DNA of 64,000 bases from Acidobacteriota bacterium (lineage in GTDB: Bacteria > Acidobacteriota > Blastocatellia > Pyrinomonadales > Pyrinomonadaceae): positions 30,988 through 94,987 of the forward strand of contig JAIVJI010000064.1 in assembly GCA_020200135.1 (NCBI GenBank), given 5' to 3'. The notes beneath the pieces were generated by a model, which ran no database searches, had not been told where the DNA came from, and saw only the letters and a program-made list of their open reading frames with translations. The position numbers and the translations under genes are program-made. Positions within the stretch are counted from its first letter, which is position 1. Every line of letters begins with the position of its first letter. This document shows positions 30,212-38,892 of the stretch, piece by piece.

Positions 30212-31174
30212 TCACACGCGCAGGAGGACTTTGAGGACGCCGGGCTCGGCGGCGCGCTCGAAGGCGCGGACGCCTTCCGAGAGCGGGAACTCTTCGTGGA
30301 CGAGGGCGTCCACCTCGACCGCGTCGCGGCGCAGCAGTTCGAGCGCGACGGGGAAGCGGCCGCAGCGCGAGCCGACGATGCTGATCTCGTCTACGACGAC
30401 GGGCGCGGCGTTCAGCTCGGTCGTGCCGTGGAACGTGGACTTGAGGACGAGCGTGCCGCGCGGCCGCAAAAGTTTGAGCGCCGTCGCGAGCCCGGCGGGC
30501 GAGCCCGACGCCTCGACCGCCACGTCGAAGCAGCGCCCGAACGAGACGGGCAGCTCTTCCGTCTTCAGCGCGCGCACGCCGCGGCCGCGCGCAATCTCCA
30601 GCTTCGAGTCGTGCCGGCCGACGAGCGTGACGCCCGCGCCCGTCGTCGCCTTCAGGGCCTGCGCGCAGAGCAGCCCGAGCTTGCCGTCGCCGACGACCGC
30701 GACGCGCGTCTCGGGCTCTAACCTCACGCGCTCCGCGACGGCGCAGGCGGCGGCGAGCGGCTCGGTGAAGACGGCGCGCGCGTCCGGCACCTCGTCGGGC
30801 ACGGGCAGGAGGTTCGCGGCCGGAAGTTGCAGGTACTCGGCGAACGCGCCGTCGCGGCCGACGATGCCGAGCACCGTTCGTTCGGGGCAGTGGCGAGGGT
30901 CGCCCGCGCGGCACCACTGGCAGCGCCCGCACCCGGCGTTGATCTCGCCGACCACGCGCCGCCCCTCAAGCTCTTCCGCGCCCGGCGCGCGCTCGACCAC
31001 GCCCACGAACTCGTGCCCCAGCGTCCCCTCGAACCCCGCGTACCCGCGCGCTATCTCCAAATCCGTGTTGCACACGCCCGCCAGCAGCACGCGCACCAGC
31101 GCCTCGCCCTCGCGCGAGGGCGCGGGCACGTCCGACAGACCCAGTCGATTGTTCTCGAACCTGAGAGCCTTCAT
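30212..31174 (-). CDS. Zinc-dependent medium-chain dehydrogenase/reductase
   Basis: 320 residues. Catalytic zinc ligands C35 and the GHE motif (H54, E55), four structural zinc cysteines (C82, C85, C88, C96 in GCGRCQWC...HC), and a Rossmann fold with VAVVGDGKLGLLCAQ (about 155). It reduces or oxidises an alcohol or aldehyde with NAD(P)(H); the substrate is unclear and the sequence is close to threonine/sorbitol-dehydrogenase-like members. The protein is slightly shorter than the usual 340-350. It ends 30 bp before the EamA gene, which may export its product or substrate. The gap upstream is filled by a heptamer hairpin. Confidence 0.85.
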   Translation of the reverse strand: MKALRFENNRLGLSDVPAPSREGEALVRVLLAGVCNTDLEIARGYAGFEGTLGHEFVGVVERAPGAEELEGRRVVGEINAGCGRCQWCRAGDPRHCPERTVLGIVGRDGAFAEYLQLPAANLLPVPDEVPDARAVFTEPLAAACAVAERVRLEPETRVAVVGDGKLGLLCAQALKATTGAGVTLVGRHDSKLEIARGRGVRALKTEELPVSFGRCFDVAVEASGSPAGLATALKLLRPRGTLVLKSTFHGTTELNAAPVVVDEISIVGSRCGRFPVALELLRRDAVEVDALVHEEFPLSEGVRAFERAAEPGVLKVLLRV

Positions 31175-31182
31175 AGATGGAA

Positions 31183-31261
31183 AGTGATAAGTGATGAGTG
31201 ACAGGTGATAAGAAGAAGCGACGGCTCTCTCTTATCACCTGTCGCTCATCACTTATCACCG
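31183..31261. repeat. Heptamer-array hairpin, unit aagtgat
   Basis: Left arm 31183-31210 has four units (aagtgat, aagtgat, gagtgac, aggtgat); right arm 31235-31261 has the inverse (atcacct, gtcgctc, atcactt, atcacc). 28 of 30 positions pair and the unit order is mirrored. The element occupies nearly the whole 90-bp gap between two co-directional minus-strand genes, beginning 3 bp after the stop of the upstream gene. Confidence 0.9.
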
Positions 31262-31264
31262 TCT

Positions 31265-31792
31265 TCAAAATCTTTTCGCGCGGAGGTAGGCGTTGTCTTT
31301 GGTCAGCTCGACCGTCTTCTCGCGCCCGGTGACGTTGACGGAGAGGCGCCAGGTCAGCTCGCGGTCGCCCTCGACGGTGGCGTGCACCCACCACTTGCCG
31401 GGCGGGACGGCGACGACGGCCTCGCCGCCCTCGTCGAGCTCGACGGTGAGCGGCGAGCGGCCGCCCATCAGGCGCGTGGCGAACTCCTCGAAACGTTGGC
31501 CTGGGCGGCGCTCGGAGTCGAACTCGCTGCGCGCCGCCGCCATGTTGATGGGGTAGAGCTGGACCGGGGTCTTCCGCGCGGAGACCGGGAAGCCGACCTC
31601 CTCGCGGCGCAGGCGCAGCCGCAGGAGCGTCGTGCGCTGTCTTCCGGGTCGCGCCGCGCGCTCGGCCGCGCGCTCGCCCTCCGGCAGGCGGCGGTAGACG
31701 CCCCACACGGCCGCCGCGGGCGCGGCGACGAGCGCGAACATCGCGCCGGCGGCGGCGAGTCTGCGTGTGAAGCCCTGTCGGTCCTCGCCCAT
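31265..31792 (-). CDS. Hypothetical secreted or membrane-anchored protein
   Basis: 175 residues, not recognised. Residues 10-31 (RLAAAGAMFALVAAPAAAVWGVY) form a membrane helix or uncleaved signal. The rest is soluble and extracytoplasmic; a beta-rich segment near 115-165 (SPLTVELDEGGEAVVAVPPGKWWVHATVEGD) resembles a small carboxypeptidase-regulatory-like or Ig-like sandwich, but this is weak. It starts 10 bp upstream of the glutaredoxin-like stop on the same strand, suggesting co-transcription. The heptamer hairpin at 31183-31261 follows its stop. Confidence 0.65.
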   Translation of the reverse strand: MGEDRQGFTRRLAAAGAMFALVAAPAAAVWGVYRRLPEGERAAERAARPGRQRTTLLRLRLRREEVGFPVSARKTPVQLYPINMAAARSEFDSERRPGQRFEEFATRLMGGRSPLTVELDEGGEAVVAVPPGKWWVHATVEGDRELTWRLSVNVTGREKTVELTKDNAYLRAKRF

Positions 31793-31802
31793 CTTCAGAC
31801 CA

Positions 31803-32063
31803 TCAGGCCATCAGGCCGCGCTCGCGCAGGGCGCCCGTCAACTCGTGGTCGGTCGGCACCGAGAGCACCTGCCCGGCCACGTCCACGGTCGGCTTACGCT
31901 CCTTGCCGTCGTTGTGTTCCCTGACCCAGTCGGCCGCCGCCTCGTCACGCTCGATGTCGACGTACTGGTACTGCACGCCGAGGCGATCGAGGAACGCGCG
32001 AGCGCGCCGCGTGTCCTCGCACCAGTCCGCGCCGTAGACCTTCACTCCGAACACGCGCCTCAC
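31803..32063 (-). CDS. Glutaredoxin-like protein with one-cysteine active site
   Basis: 86 residues with a thioredoxin fold: VKVYGADWCEDTRRARAFLD (7-26), YQYVDIERDEAAADWV and KPTVDV with the cis-proline. The active site is C15-E-D-T18; the second cysteine of the usual CxxC is replaced by threonine, so only a monothiol mechanism (glutathionylation, mycothiol-like or bacillithiol-like redox) is possible. Cytoplasmic. It is the first gene of a short minus-strand run, reading divergently from purF. Confidence 0.85.
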   Translation of the reverse strand: MRRVFGVKVYGADWCEDTRRARAFLDRLGVQYQYVDIERDEAAADWVREHNDGKERKPTVDVAGQVLSVPTDHELTGALRERGLMA

Positions 32064-32097
32064 CTCCGCCTCACGGAATTCTGCCCGGCCATCATAC

Positions 32098-32223
32098 AGT
32101 AGTCAGTAGTCAGTAGTCAGTAGCCAGTAGGGCTACCGCCCGGCGAACGTTGACGCCTGAAACCTGGCGGCTCGGCCCACGAAGGTTTTTCTACTGACTA
32201 CTGTCTACTGTCTCCTGACTACT
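32098..32223. repeat. Heptamer-array hairpin, unit agtagtc, between divergent genes
   Basis: Left arm 32098-32132 has five units (agtagtc three times, agtagcc, agtaggg); right arm 32196-32223 has four inverse units (gactact, gtctact, gtctcct, gactact). Loop about 60 nt. The same unit occurs at 41779-41881. Unlike the other elements it sits between two start codons, so it lies in promoter territory for purF and the glutaredoxin-like gene. A possible purF -10 box (TACAAT, 32233-32238) is just beyond it. Confidence 0.9.
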
Positions 32224-32275
32224 CCTTCCTGCTACAATGTCGCTTCAAACCCGGTCAAGGACTTTCGGCGACCAC

Positions 32276-33724
32276 ATGACTCCAGACGACGTCGGCGCGA
32301 GCGAAAACTTGAGGGGCGGCTTCCGCGACGAGTGCGGCGTGTTCGGCATCTACGGCCACGACGACGCCGCGCGGCTCACCTACCTCGGCCTCTACCAGTT
32401 GCAGCACCGCGGGCAGGAGTCGTGCGGCATCGTCGCCACCGACGGCAACGTGCTCCGGCAGGAGCGCGCGATGGGGCTCGTCAGTGAGGTCTTCGACGAG
32501 GAGCGCCTCAACCGCCTGCCCGGCGTCTCGGCCATCGGCCACACGCGCTACTCGACCGCCGGCGAGGTCTCGGTGCGCGAGGCGCAGCCTTTTCTCGTGG
32601 GCGCCGGCCCGCACGGCCAGGTCGCCGTCTGCCACAACGGCAACCTCCCGTTCGCCACCGAAGACCGCAAGCGGCTCCAGAGCCACGGCGCCATCTTCAC
32701 CTCGACCTCCGACACCGAGGTCGTCCTCCACGGCATCGCGCAGTCCGGGGCCGCCACCGTGCTCGAAGCCATCCCCGAGGTCTTGCGCGAGACCGAGGGC
32801 GCCTTCTCGATGCTCTTCCTCACTCCCGAGGCGCTCGTCGCCGTGCGCGACCCGCGGGGCTTCCGCCCGCTCGCGCTCGGACGGCTCGACGGCGCGTGGG
32901 TCGTCGCCTCCGAGACGTGCGCCTTCGACCTCATCGGCGCCGCGTACGTCCGCGACGTCGAGCCCGGCGAGATGGTCGTCATCGACGAAGGGGGCTTGCG
33001 CTCGACGTTCCCGCTCCCGGAGCGGCCCCGCTCCTTCTGCGTCTTCGAGCACGTCTACTTCTCGCGCCCCGACTCGATGGTCTACGGCCGCTCGGTCAAC
33101 GAGTCGCGGCACAAGATGGGCAAGCGGCTGGCGGTCGAGCAGCCGGCCGACGCAGACCTCGTCGTCCCCGTCCCCGACTCGGGCGTCGCGGCCGCCATCG
33201 GCTACGCCGCCGAGAGCGGCATCAGCTTCCGCTTCGGGCTGGTGCGCAACCACTACGTCGGCCGCACCTTCATCGAGCCCAGGCAGTCCATCCGCTCCTT
33301 CGGCGTCCGTCTCAAGCTCAACCCCGTGCGCGACCTCATCCGGGGGCGCAGCGTCGTCCTCATCGACGACTCCATCGTGCGCGGCACGACCTCGAAGAAG
33401 ATCGTCCGGCTCGTGCGCGAGGCGGGGGCGCGCGCGGTCCACGTCCGCATCAGCTGCCCGCCGACGGTGAGCCCGTGCTACTACGGCGTGGACACGCCGA
33501 ACAAGGAGGAGCTGATCGCCGCGCAACTGTCGGTCGAGGAGGTCTGCCGCTTCATCGAGGCCGACTCGCTCGGCTACCTCTCGATGGAGGGGATGCTCCA
33601 AGCCTGCGGCCTGCCCGCCGACACCTCCTGCGTCGCCTGCTGGACGGGGCGCTACCCGACCCGCATCTCGCCGCGCGCCGAGACCCAGTACGCGCGCGAG
33701 CACGAGCCCGTCCCGTCCGACTGA
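32276..33724 (+). CDS. purF: Amidophosphoribosyltransferase
   Basis: First enzyme of de novo purine synthesis: PRPP + glutamine to phosphoribosylamine. The N-terminal nucleophile glutamine amidotransferase domain begins at C20 (RDECGVFGIYGH); the first 19 residues are a propeptide to be cleaved. The phosphoribosyltransferase domain has VLIDDSIVRGTTSKKI. Cysteines in SFCVFEH, ISCPPTVSPC and SCVACW match the [4Fe-4S] ligands of the Bacillus-type enzyme. ATG 32276 is preferred because TACAAT at 32233-32238 is a plausible -10 box; an in-frame ATG at 32237 would add 13 residues. A conserved small gene follows 36 bp downstream. Confidence 0.93.
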   Translation: MTPDDVGASENLRGGFRDECGVFGIYGHDDAARLTYLGLYQLQHRGQESCGIVATDGNVLRQERAMGLVSEVFDEERLNRLPGVSAIGHTRYSTAGEVSVREAQPFLVGAGPHGQVAVCHNGNLPFATEDRKRLQSHGAIFTSTSDTEVVLHGIAQSGAATVLEAIPEVLRETEGAFSMLFLTPEALVAVRDPRGFRPLALGRLDGAWVVASETCAFDLIGAAYVRDVEPGEMVVIDEGGLRSTFPLPERPRSFCVFEHVYFSRPDSMVYGRSVNESRHKMGKRLAVEQPADADLVVPVPDSGVAAAIGYAAESGISFRFGLVRNHYVGRTFIEPRQSIRSFGVRLKLNPVRDLIRGRSVVLIDDSIVRGTTSKKIVRLVREAGARAVHVRISCPPTVSPCYYGVDTPNKEELIAAQLSVEEVCRFIEADSLGYLSMEGMLQACGLPADTSCVACWTGRYPTRISPRAETQYAREHEPVPSD

Positions 33725-33760
33725 CTTTCTAAAAACCACGACGACGACGAGAGGTTAAAA

Positions 33761-34003
33761 ATGCCGACGAAAAAGAAGCAGCCCGTCAGGAAACACAGGG
33801 TGACCGCGCAGGTTCAGATACTCGATCTGACGAAGGCCGGCAGCTCGATGGAGTTCGGGATTTACGCCAGCGAGGAGAAGATCGGCACCATCATCATCGG
33901 GCGGGGCTCGCTGACGTGGCGCGGCGGCCGGCGCCAGAAAGACAGGCGGCTGACGTGGTCGCAGTTCGCCGAGCTGATGGACAGGCACGCCTACGGCGAG
34001 TGA
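33761..34003 (+). CDS. Small hypothetical protein, basic N-terminus
   Basis: 80 residues, no recognised family. The first 15 residues are very basic (MPTKKKQPVRKHRV), then three or four beta strands (AQVQILDLTK, MEFGIYASEEKIGTIIIGRGSLTWRGG) and a C-terminal helix (TWSQFAELMDR). ATG is preceded by gagaggttaaaa. It sits 36 bp after purF and 29 bp before the truncated MBL gene on the same strand. The fold could be nucleic-acid binding, but that is a guess from charge only. Confidence 0.6.
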   Translation: MPTKKKQPVRKHRVTAQVQILDLTKAGSSMEFGIYASEEKIGTIIIGRGSLTWRGGRRQKDRRLTWSQFAELMDRHAYGE

Positions 34004-34032
34004 GGGCGGAGAGACTGCTGGAGGTCAACTGA

Positions 34033-34893
34033 GTGGCGGGAAGTAGACGCGGGTGCGGGTGCGTCGATCACATCGACCTGCTCGTCGCCACGCACCCGCA
34101 CGCCGACCACATCGGCGCGGCCGACGAGGTCATCCGCGGCACGAACGTCGGCAACGTCCTCTACTCCGGCGTCCCCCACACGACGAAGAACTACGAGGAC
34201 TTCCTCAAGGCGGTGGACGAGAAAAACATTAACCTCGTCCGCGCCGAACCCGGCCAGTCGTTCGAGCTGGGCGGCGGCGCCCTCATCCGCGTGCTCGCGC
34301 CCATCGCGCCGCTCTTCACCAGGGAAGACCTGCGCTCGGGCGGCAACGAGCCCAACGCCAACTCGGTCGTCGCGCGGCTCGACTACGGCGATTTCTCGAT
34401 GCTCCTGACGGGCGACGCCGAGGAGCAGACCGAGCGCGAGCGCCTGATTAAGAACGGCGCGAACATCCGCGCCACCGTCCTCAAGGTCGGCCACCACGGC
34501 TCGAAGTACGCGACCTCGGAAGACTTCCTCAAGCGCGGCGAGTTCAAGCTCGCGGTCATCTCGGCCGGGATGGACAACCGCTACGGCCACCCCTCGCAGG
34601 AGGTGCTCGACCGCCTGAAGGCCGCCGGCGTCCGTGTCTACCGGACCGACTTCCAGGGCGAGATTCTCATCTCGACGCGCGGCCAGGAGGGCGACGCGAA
34701 GGTTTCGACCGCGCGCGAGCCGAAGCCCAACGAGGACATGTGGGCCGGCCGCCAGGCGCTCAGGGACGACTCGGCGCGGCGCGGCTTCATAGACTTCGGC
34801 GACCTCCCGCCCGCGCCGAAGCCCAAAGACGAGGCGCGCTCGAACTCGAACAGGAACGCCAACGCGAACGCACGGAGAACCGGCACGCGTTGA
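34033..34893 (+). CDS. MBL-fold hydrolase of ComEC/Rec2 type, 5'-truncated
   Basis: 286 residues of a metallo-beta-lactamase fold: HxHxDH (H21, H23, D25, H26 in THPHADHIG), the metal-bridging aspartate in LLTGDAEEQ and GHHGS. Full-length relatives begin about 60-70 residues earlier with a strand ending DVGQGD and a substrate strand; here the frame opens at a GTG only 13 residues before DLLVATHPH, and the 29 bp to the previous stop contain no such strand. The first sheet of the fold is therefore lost. C-terminal tail is Asn/Arg-rich and disordered. A DUF3006 gene follows, the usual neighbour of this MBL class. Possibly inactive. Confidence 0.75.
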   Translation: MAGSRRGCGCVDHIDLLVATHPHADHIGAADEVIRGTNVGNVLYSGVPHTTKNYEDFLKAVDEKNINLVRAEPGQSFELGGGALIRVLAPIAPLFTREDLRSGGNEPNANSVVARLDYGDFSMLLTGDAEEQTERERLIKNGANIRATVLKVGHHGSKYATSEDFLKRGEFKLAVISAGMDNRYGHPSQEVLDRLKAAGVRVYRTDFQGEILISTRGQEGDAKVSTAREPKPNEDMWAGRQALRDDSARRGFIDFGDLPPAPKPKDEARSNSNRNANANARRTGTR

Positions 34894-34955
34894 GCGGCGG
34901 GCGCGCGGGGCTCGTGAGGTACGCGCCGGAGTTCAGGGACGTGTGAGGCGAAAAT

Positions 34956-35228
34956 ATGGAGAAGGGTGGAAAGTCGAAGCGCACGCGCGCCGTCGTCGAC
35001 CGCATCGAGGACGGCGGCGTGGCCGTCCTCCACGTCGGCGAGGACGAGGAGACGAAGGTCGAGCTGCCCGCCTCGCTCCTCCCCGAAGGGACGGAGTCGG
35101 GCAGCCACCTCGTCATCAACGTCTCGCTCGACGACGACTCGCGCAAAGAATCGGAAGACCGCGTCAAGGCTTTGCAGGAGAAGCTTGAGAAGCGCGGCGG
35201 CGGGGGTCGGAAGAACTTCAAGCTCTGA
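34956..35228 (+). CDS. DUF3006 domain protein
   Basis: 90 residues. TRAVVDRIEDGGVAVLHVG (about 9-27) and VELPASLLPEGTESGSHLV are the conserved strands of DUF3006, a small beta-barrel family usually encoded next to ComEC-like MBL hydrolases. The function is unknown. The C-terminal part is a charged helix and a glycine/lysine tail (about 60-90). It starts 62 bp after the MBL gene on the same strand. Confidence 0.83.
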   Translation: MEKGGKSKRTRAVVDRIEDGGVAVLHVGEDEETKVELPASLLPEGTESGSHLVINVSLDDDSRKESEDRVKALQEKLEKRGGGGRKNFKL

Positions 35229-35334
35229 GGGCAGTCGTCTCGTCCCCGACGCGTGGGGAGATGGAGTCTTTGAAGGCGAGGCCGGTGAAAGCCAAAGCTC
35301 GTTCAAGCGCCGGCCGGCAAAGCGTCCATAACCG

Positions 35335-36366
35335 ATGACCAAATCAATCACCTACTCCGACGCGGGCGTCTCCATCGACGCGGCGAACGCGGCGGTCGAG
35401 AAGATAAAGGGGCTGGCGCGCTCGACCTTCAACGCGCGGACGCTCTCCGAGATAGGGACGTTCGGCGGGATGTTCGACGGCGCGTTCCCCGGCATGAGTG
35501 AGCCGGTGCTCGTCGCCTCGGCCGACGGCGTGGGCACCAAGCTGAAAGTAGCCTTCATGACCGGCGTCCACGACACGGTGGGGCGCGACCTCGTCAACCA
35601 CTGCACCAACGACATCCTCGTGCAGGGCGCGCGCCCGCTCTTCTTCCTCGACTACGTGGCGACGGGCTCGCTCTCGCCCGGGGTGATCGTCTCGGTCGTG
35701 GACGGCATCTCGCGCGGCTGCCGCGAGAACGGGTGCGTCCTGCTCGGCGGCGAGACGGCCGAGATGCCCGGCTTCTACGCCGAGGGCGAGTACGACGTGG
35801 CGGGCTTCATCGTCGGCGTCGTCGACCGCGCGAAGGTCATCGACGGGGGGCGCGTCCGGCCGGGCGACGTGCTGCTCGGGCTCCCCTCGGCGGGGCTGCA
35901 CACCAACGGCTACTCGCTCGCGCGCAAGCTCTTCTTCGAGGTCGCGGGCTACGACGCGGGCACGCACCTCGACGCGCTCGGCGAGACCGTGGGCGAGGCG
36001 CTTTTGCGCCCGCACCTGAGCTACCTGCGCCCGCTCGAAGGCTTGCTCGACACGGGCGCGGTCAAGGCGCTCGCGCACATCACGGGCGGCGGGCTCCTTG
36101 AGAACATCCCGCGCGTGCTGCCCGAGGGCACGGCCGCCGAGGTCGAGCGCGGGTCGTGGCCCGTCCCGCCGGTCTTCGGGCTGATGCGGGAGCTAGGCAA
36201 CGTCGCCGAAGCCGAGATGCACCGCACCTTCAACATGGGCGTCGGGATGGTCGTCATCTGCTCGCCCGAGGACGCGGAGGCGGTCCGCCACCACTTCGAC
36301 AGCCCCGGCCAGTGCTTCGCCATCGGCCGCGTCGTCACGGGCGCGCGCGACGTCAGGCTGGTATGA
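35335..36366 (+). CDS. purM: Phosphoribosylformylglycinamidine cyclo-ligase (AIR synthetase)
   Basis: 343 residues, standard length. Fifth step of de novo purine synthesis: FGAM + ATP to AIR. Conserved blocks are TYSDAGVSIDAAN (6-18), FGGMFDG, ASADGVGTKLKVAF (ATP/phosphate site), NHCTNDILVQGARPLFFLDY, LLGGETAEMPGFY, HTNGYSLAR and HITGGGLLENIPR. Its stop overlaps the purN start (ATGA), so both are co-translated. The 106-bp gap before it has no recognisable promoter. Confidence 0.95.
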   Translation: MTKSITYSDAGVSIDAANAAVEKIKGLARSTFNARTLSEIGTFGGMFDGAFPGMSEPVLVASADGVGTKLKVAFMTGVHDTVGRDLVNHCTNDILVQGARPLFFLDYVATGSLSPGVIVSVVDGISRGCRENGCVLLGGETAEMPGFYAEGEYDVAGFIVGVVDRAKVIDGGRVRPGDVLLGLPSAGLHTNGYSLARKLFFEVAGYDAGTHLDALGETVGEALLRPHLSYLRPLEGLLDTGAVKALAHITGGGLLENIPRVLPEGTAAEVERGSWPVPPVFGLMRELGNVAEAEMHRTFNMGVGMVVICSPEDAEAVRHHFDSPGQCFAIGRVVTGARDVRLV

Positions 36367-36962
36367 GGGTCGGCGTCCTCATCTCGGGGCGCGGCTCGAA
36401 CATGGTCGCGCTGGCCGACGCCGCCCGCGAGGGGCGCGTGCCCGGCGCGCAGGTCGTCCTCGTCTTGAGCGACAAGCCGCGGGCGGGCGGGCTCGAACGC
36501 GCGCGGGAGCGCGGCATAGAGACGGCGGTCGTCGAGCGCCGCGGGCGCACGCGCGAGGAGCACGAGCGCGAGGTGGCGGCGGCGCTCCGCGCCGCGGGCG
36601 TCGAACTGGTCTGCCTCGCGGGCTACATGCGCCTGCTCTCGCCCTGCTTCCTCGGAGAGTTCCGCGGCCGCGTGCTCAACATACACCCGTCGCTGCTGCC
36701 GGCCTTCCCCGGCCTCGACGCGCAGCGCCAGGCCGTCGAGCACGGCGTCAAAGTCTCCGGCTGCACCGTCCACTTCGTCGACGAGACGCTCGACGGCGGC
36801 CCCGTCGTCACGCAGCGCGTCGTCCCCGTCCTCGACTCCGACACCCCCGAGACGCTCTCCGCACGCATCCTCGTCGAAGAGCACCGCGCCTACACGGAGG
36901 CGCTCGCGCTCGTCTGCTCCGGCCGCTACGAGGTCGTCGGCCGGCGCGTCGCGAGGCTTTGA
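36363..36962 (+). CDS. purN: Phosphoribosylglycinamide formyltransferase (GAR transformylase)
   Basis: 199 residues. Third step of purine synthesis, using 10-formyltetrahydrofolate. Landmarks are VGVLISGRGSNMVAL (3-17), SDKPRAGGLERA, CLAGYMRLLSP, the catalytic NIHPSLLPAFPG (with His) and VHFVDETLDGGPVV with the catalytic aspartate. The start at 36363 overlaps the purM stop by 4 bp. A frame that reads through upstream is only a shadow of purM. Confidence 0.95.
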   Translation: MRVGVLISGRGSNMVALADAAREGRVPGAQVVLVLSDKPRAGGLERARERGIETAVVERRGRTREEHEREVAAALRAAGVELVCLAGYMRLLSPCFLGEFRGRVLNIHPSLLPAFPGLDAQRQAVEHGVKVSGCTVHFVDETLDGGPVVTQRVVPVLDSDTPETLSARILVEEHRAYTEALALVCSGRYEVVGRRVARL

Positions 36963-37001
36963 AGGCCGCCCCGCCGCCGGGGCCGCAAGGGAGGGCGCGC
37001 G

Positions 37002-37550
37002 TTGGCCGTAATCAACCCCTGGAAGGTCGTGCTGGACGAGGGCTCGCACTGCATCATCAGGGCGGCCGAGGAGCGCGACGCCAGGGAAATGGTCGGACAC
37101 TCCGATCTGGTCGGCGGCGAATCGCCCTACCTCGACTACGGCGCGGGCGAGTTCTTCTACACGGCGAAGGAGGAGGCCCAGGTCATCCGGTACGCCCGCG
37201 CCGCCGCGAACAGCCTCGTCCTCGTCGCCGTCGTGTCCGAAGAGATCGTCGGCACGCTCACCCTGCAAGGGCAGATATCGGAGCGCCTGAAGCACGGGGC
37301 GTGGCTCGGCATCACCGTCGCGCGCGACTTCTGGGGGACGGGGCTGGCGCGGGCGCTCATGGGGGCCGGGCTGCACTGGGCCGAGGGGAACGCCGCGCTG
37401 CGCGTGCTCTACCTCCTGACCCACCCGGAGAACGCGCGCGCCGTCGCCCTCTTCAAAAACTTCGGATTCGAGGAGCAGGGACGCCTCAAGCACATGTTCA
37501 GGTCGGGCGACCACTTTGAAGACGCGCTCTGCATGTGGCGTGAGGTCTGA
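37002..37550 (+). CDS. GNAT-family N-acetyltransferase
   Basis: 182 residues. The acyl-CoA-binding segment [17 protein letters not shown] (about 105-121) fits the GNAT pattern, followed by [28 protein letters not shown], the usual C-terminal motif B region. It probably acetylates a small molecule or a protein N-terminus, like RimI/RimL-type enzymes; the acceptor is unknown. TTG start with an AAGGGA site upstream. It begins 39 bp after purN, likely the same transcript. Confidence 0.85.
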   Translation: MAVINPWKVVLDEGSHCIIRAAEERDAREMVGHSDLVGGESPYLDYGAGEFFYTAKEEAQVIRYARAAANSLVLVAVVSEEIVGTLTLQGQISERLKHGAWLGITVARDFWGTGLARALMGAGLHWAEGNAALRVLYLLTHPENARAVALFKNFGFEEQGRLKHMFRSGDHFEDALCMWREV

Positions 37551-37564
37551 GCCGCGCCGCGCCC

Positions 37565-37585
37565 TCAACTTTGAACTTTGAACTT
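37565..37585 (+). repeat. Single-armed heptamer array, unit tgaactt
   Basis: Three tandem 7-nt units (tcaactt, tgaactt, tgaactt) between the GNAT stop and the tyrS start. No inverse array was found within 150 bp, so this may be a half element or a decayed one. If the in-frame TTG at 37571 were used for tyrS, the array would encode its first residues. Confidence 0.7.
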
Positions 37586-37606
37586 CCCGACCTTACACTC
37601 TCGCGC

Positions 37607-38884
37607 ATGGACATCGACGAACGGCTGGAGTTTTTGCGCAAGGGCGCGGTCGAGCTGATCCGCGAGGAAGACCTGCGCGCGAAGCTTCTGAAGAGTGAGA
37701 AGGAGGGGCGCCCCCTGCGCGTCAAGCTCGGCGCAGACCCGACCGCGCCCGACATACACCTCGGCCACACGGTCGTCATCCGCAAGCTCCGGCACTTCCA
37801 GGAGCTGGGGCACACGGTCATCTTCCTCATCGGCGACTTCACCGGGATGATCGGCGACCCCTCGGGCAAGTCGGCCACGCGCCCGCAGCTCACGCGCGAG
37901 GAGATAGAGGCCAACGCGGAGACTTACAAGAAGCAAATCTTCAAGCTGCTCGACCCCGAGCGAACCGAGGTGCGCTTCAACTCCGATTGGATGTCAAAGC
38001 TCGGCTCGGACGGCTTCATCCGCCTCGCCTCGCACGTCACGGTCAAGCAGATTCTGGAGCGCGACGACTTCCAGAAGCGACTCGCGGAGGAGCGCCCCGT
38101 CGCGCTCCACGAGCTGCTCTACCCTCTGACGCAAGGGTACGACTCGGTCGCGCTCCGCGCGGACGTGGAGCTGGGCGGCACCGACCAGAAGTTCAACCTC
38201 CTCGTCGGCCGCAACCTCCAGCGCGAGTACGGGCAGGAGCCGCAGGTCGTCCTCATCACCCCGCTCCTCGAAGGCACCGACGGCGTCCAGAAGATGTCGA
38301 AGTCTCTGGGCAACTACATCGGCATCGACGAGCCGCCGCAGGAGATGTTCGGCAAGGTCATGTCCATCAGCGACGACCTCATGTGGCGCTACTACGAGAT
38401 GCTCACAGACCTCACCGTCGCCGACATCCGCGAGATGCGCGCGCGCGCCGAGTCGGGCGAGGCCAACCCGCGCGACTTCAAAGTGGCCCTCGCCAAGCGC
38501 ATCATCTCGGACTTCCACCCCGGCGGGGCGGCCGACGCCGCCGAGGAGGAGTTTAACCGCGTCTTCAAACGCAAGGAGGTGCCCACCGAGATTGAGGTCT
38601 GGGCAGTACCGTATGGCAAATATAAGCTGCCGCGCTTACTGATTGAGATGCCGTTCATCGCATCCTCAAAAGCGGAAGCGCGCCGCTTAATACAGCAGGG
38701 GGCGGTGCGCGTTAATGGAGAGCGCTGCACCGACGTTCAAGCGGTCGTTGACTTAACCGAAGTTGGTAGGATGGTGCTTCTGCAAGTTGGCAAGAAGCGT
38801 TTTGTTAACGTGGTTCCAGCAATCGGCCAAAGCAGCTATGACCCAAACATGCCTGCTGATGGTACCGACGACGTTATTGAGTAA
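37607..38884 (+). CDS. tyrS: Tyrosyl-tRNA synthetase with a compositionally distinct 3' end
   Basis: 425 residues of class I TyrRS: HLGH (51-54), the [14 protein letters not shown] block, and KMSKS (about 228). The C-terminal S4 RNA-binding domain spans roughly 365-415 ([20 protein letters not shown]). The enzyme charges tRNA-Tyr. ATG 37607 (MDIDERLEF) is preferred over a TTG at 37571 lying in repeat units. From about 38600 codon use changes abruptly to AT-richer third positions (gcatcctcaaaagcggaagc, gttaacgtggttccagc) while the protein stays intact, suggesting recombination or an assembly join. A palindromic repeat follows directly. Confidence 0.93.
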   Translation: MDIDERLEFLRKGAVELIREEDLRAKLLKSEKEGRPLRVKLGADPTAPDIHLGHTVVIRKLRHFQELGHTVIFLIGDFTGMIGDPSGKSATRPQLTREEIEANAETYKKQIFKLLDPERTEVRFNSDWMSKLGSDGFIRLASHVTVKQILERDDFQKRLAEERPVALHELLYPLTQGYDSVALRADVELGGTDQKFNLLVGRNLQREYGQEPQVVLITPLLEGTDGVQKMSKSLGNYIGIDEPPQEMFGKVMSISDDLMWRYYEMLTDLTVADIREMRARAESGEANPRDFKVALAKRIISDFHPGGAADAAEEEFNRVFKRKEVPTEIEVWAVPYGKYKLPRLLIEMPFIASSKAEARRLIQQGAVRVNGERCTDVQAVVDLTEVGRMVLLQVGKKRFVNVVPAIGQSSYDPNMPADGTDDVIE

Positions 38885-38892
38885 TTGGAGTC

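Noticed and set aside
28946-30932. Long Arg-rich minus-strand frame covering the EamA and MDR genes
   Set aside because: Runs through two real genes in another frame; no conserved domain.
31183-31261. CRISPR array
   Set aside because: Repeat units are 7 nt, without spacers, and arranged as opposed arrays; no cas genes in the window.
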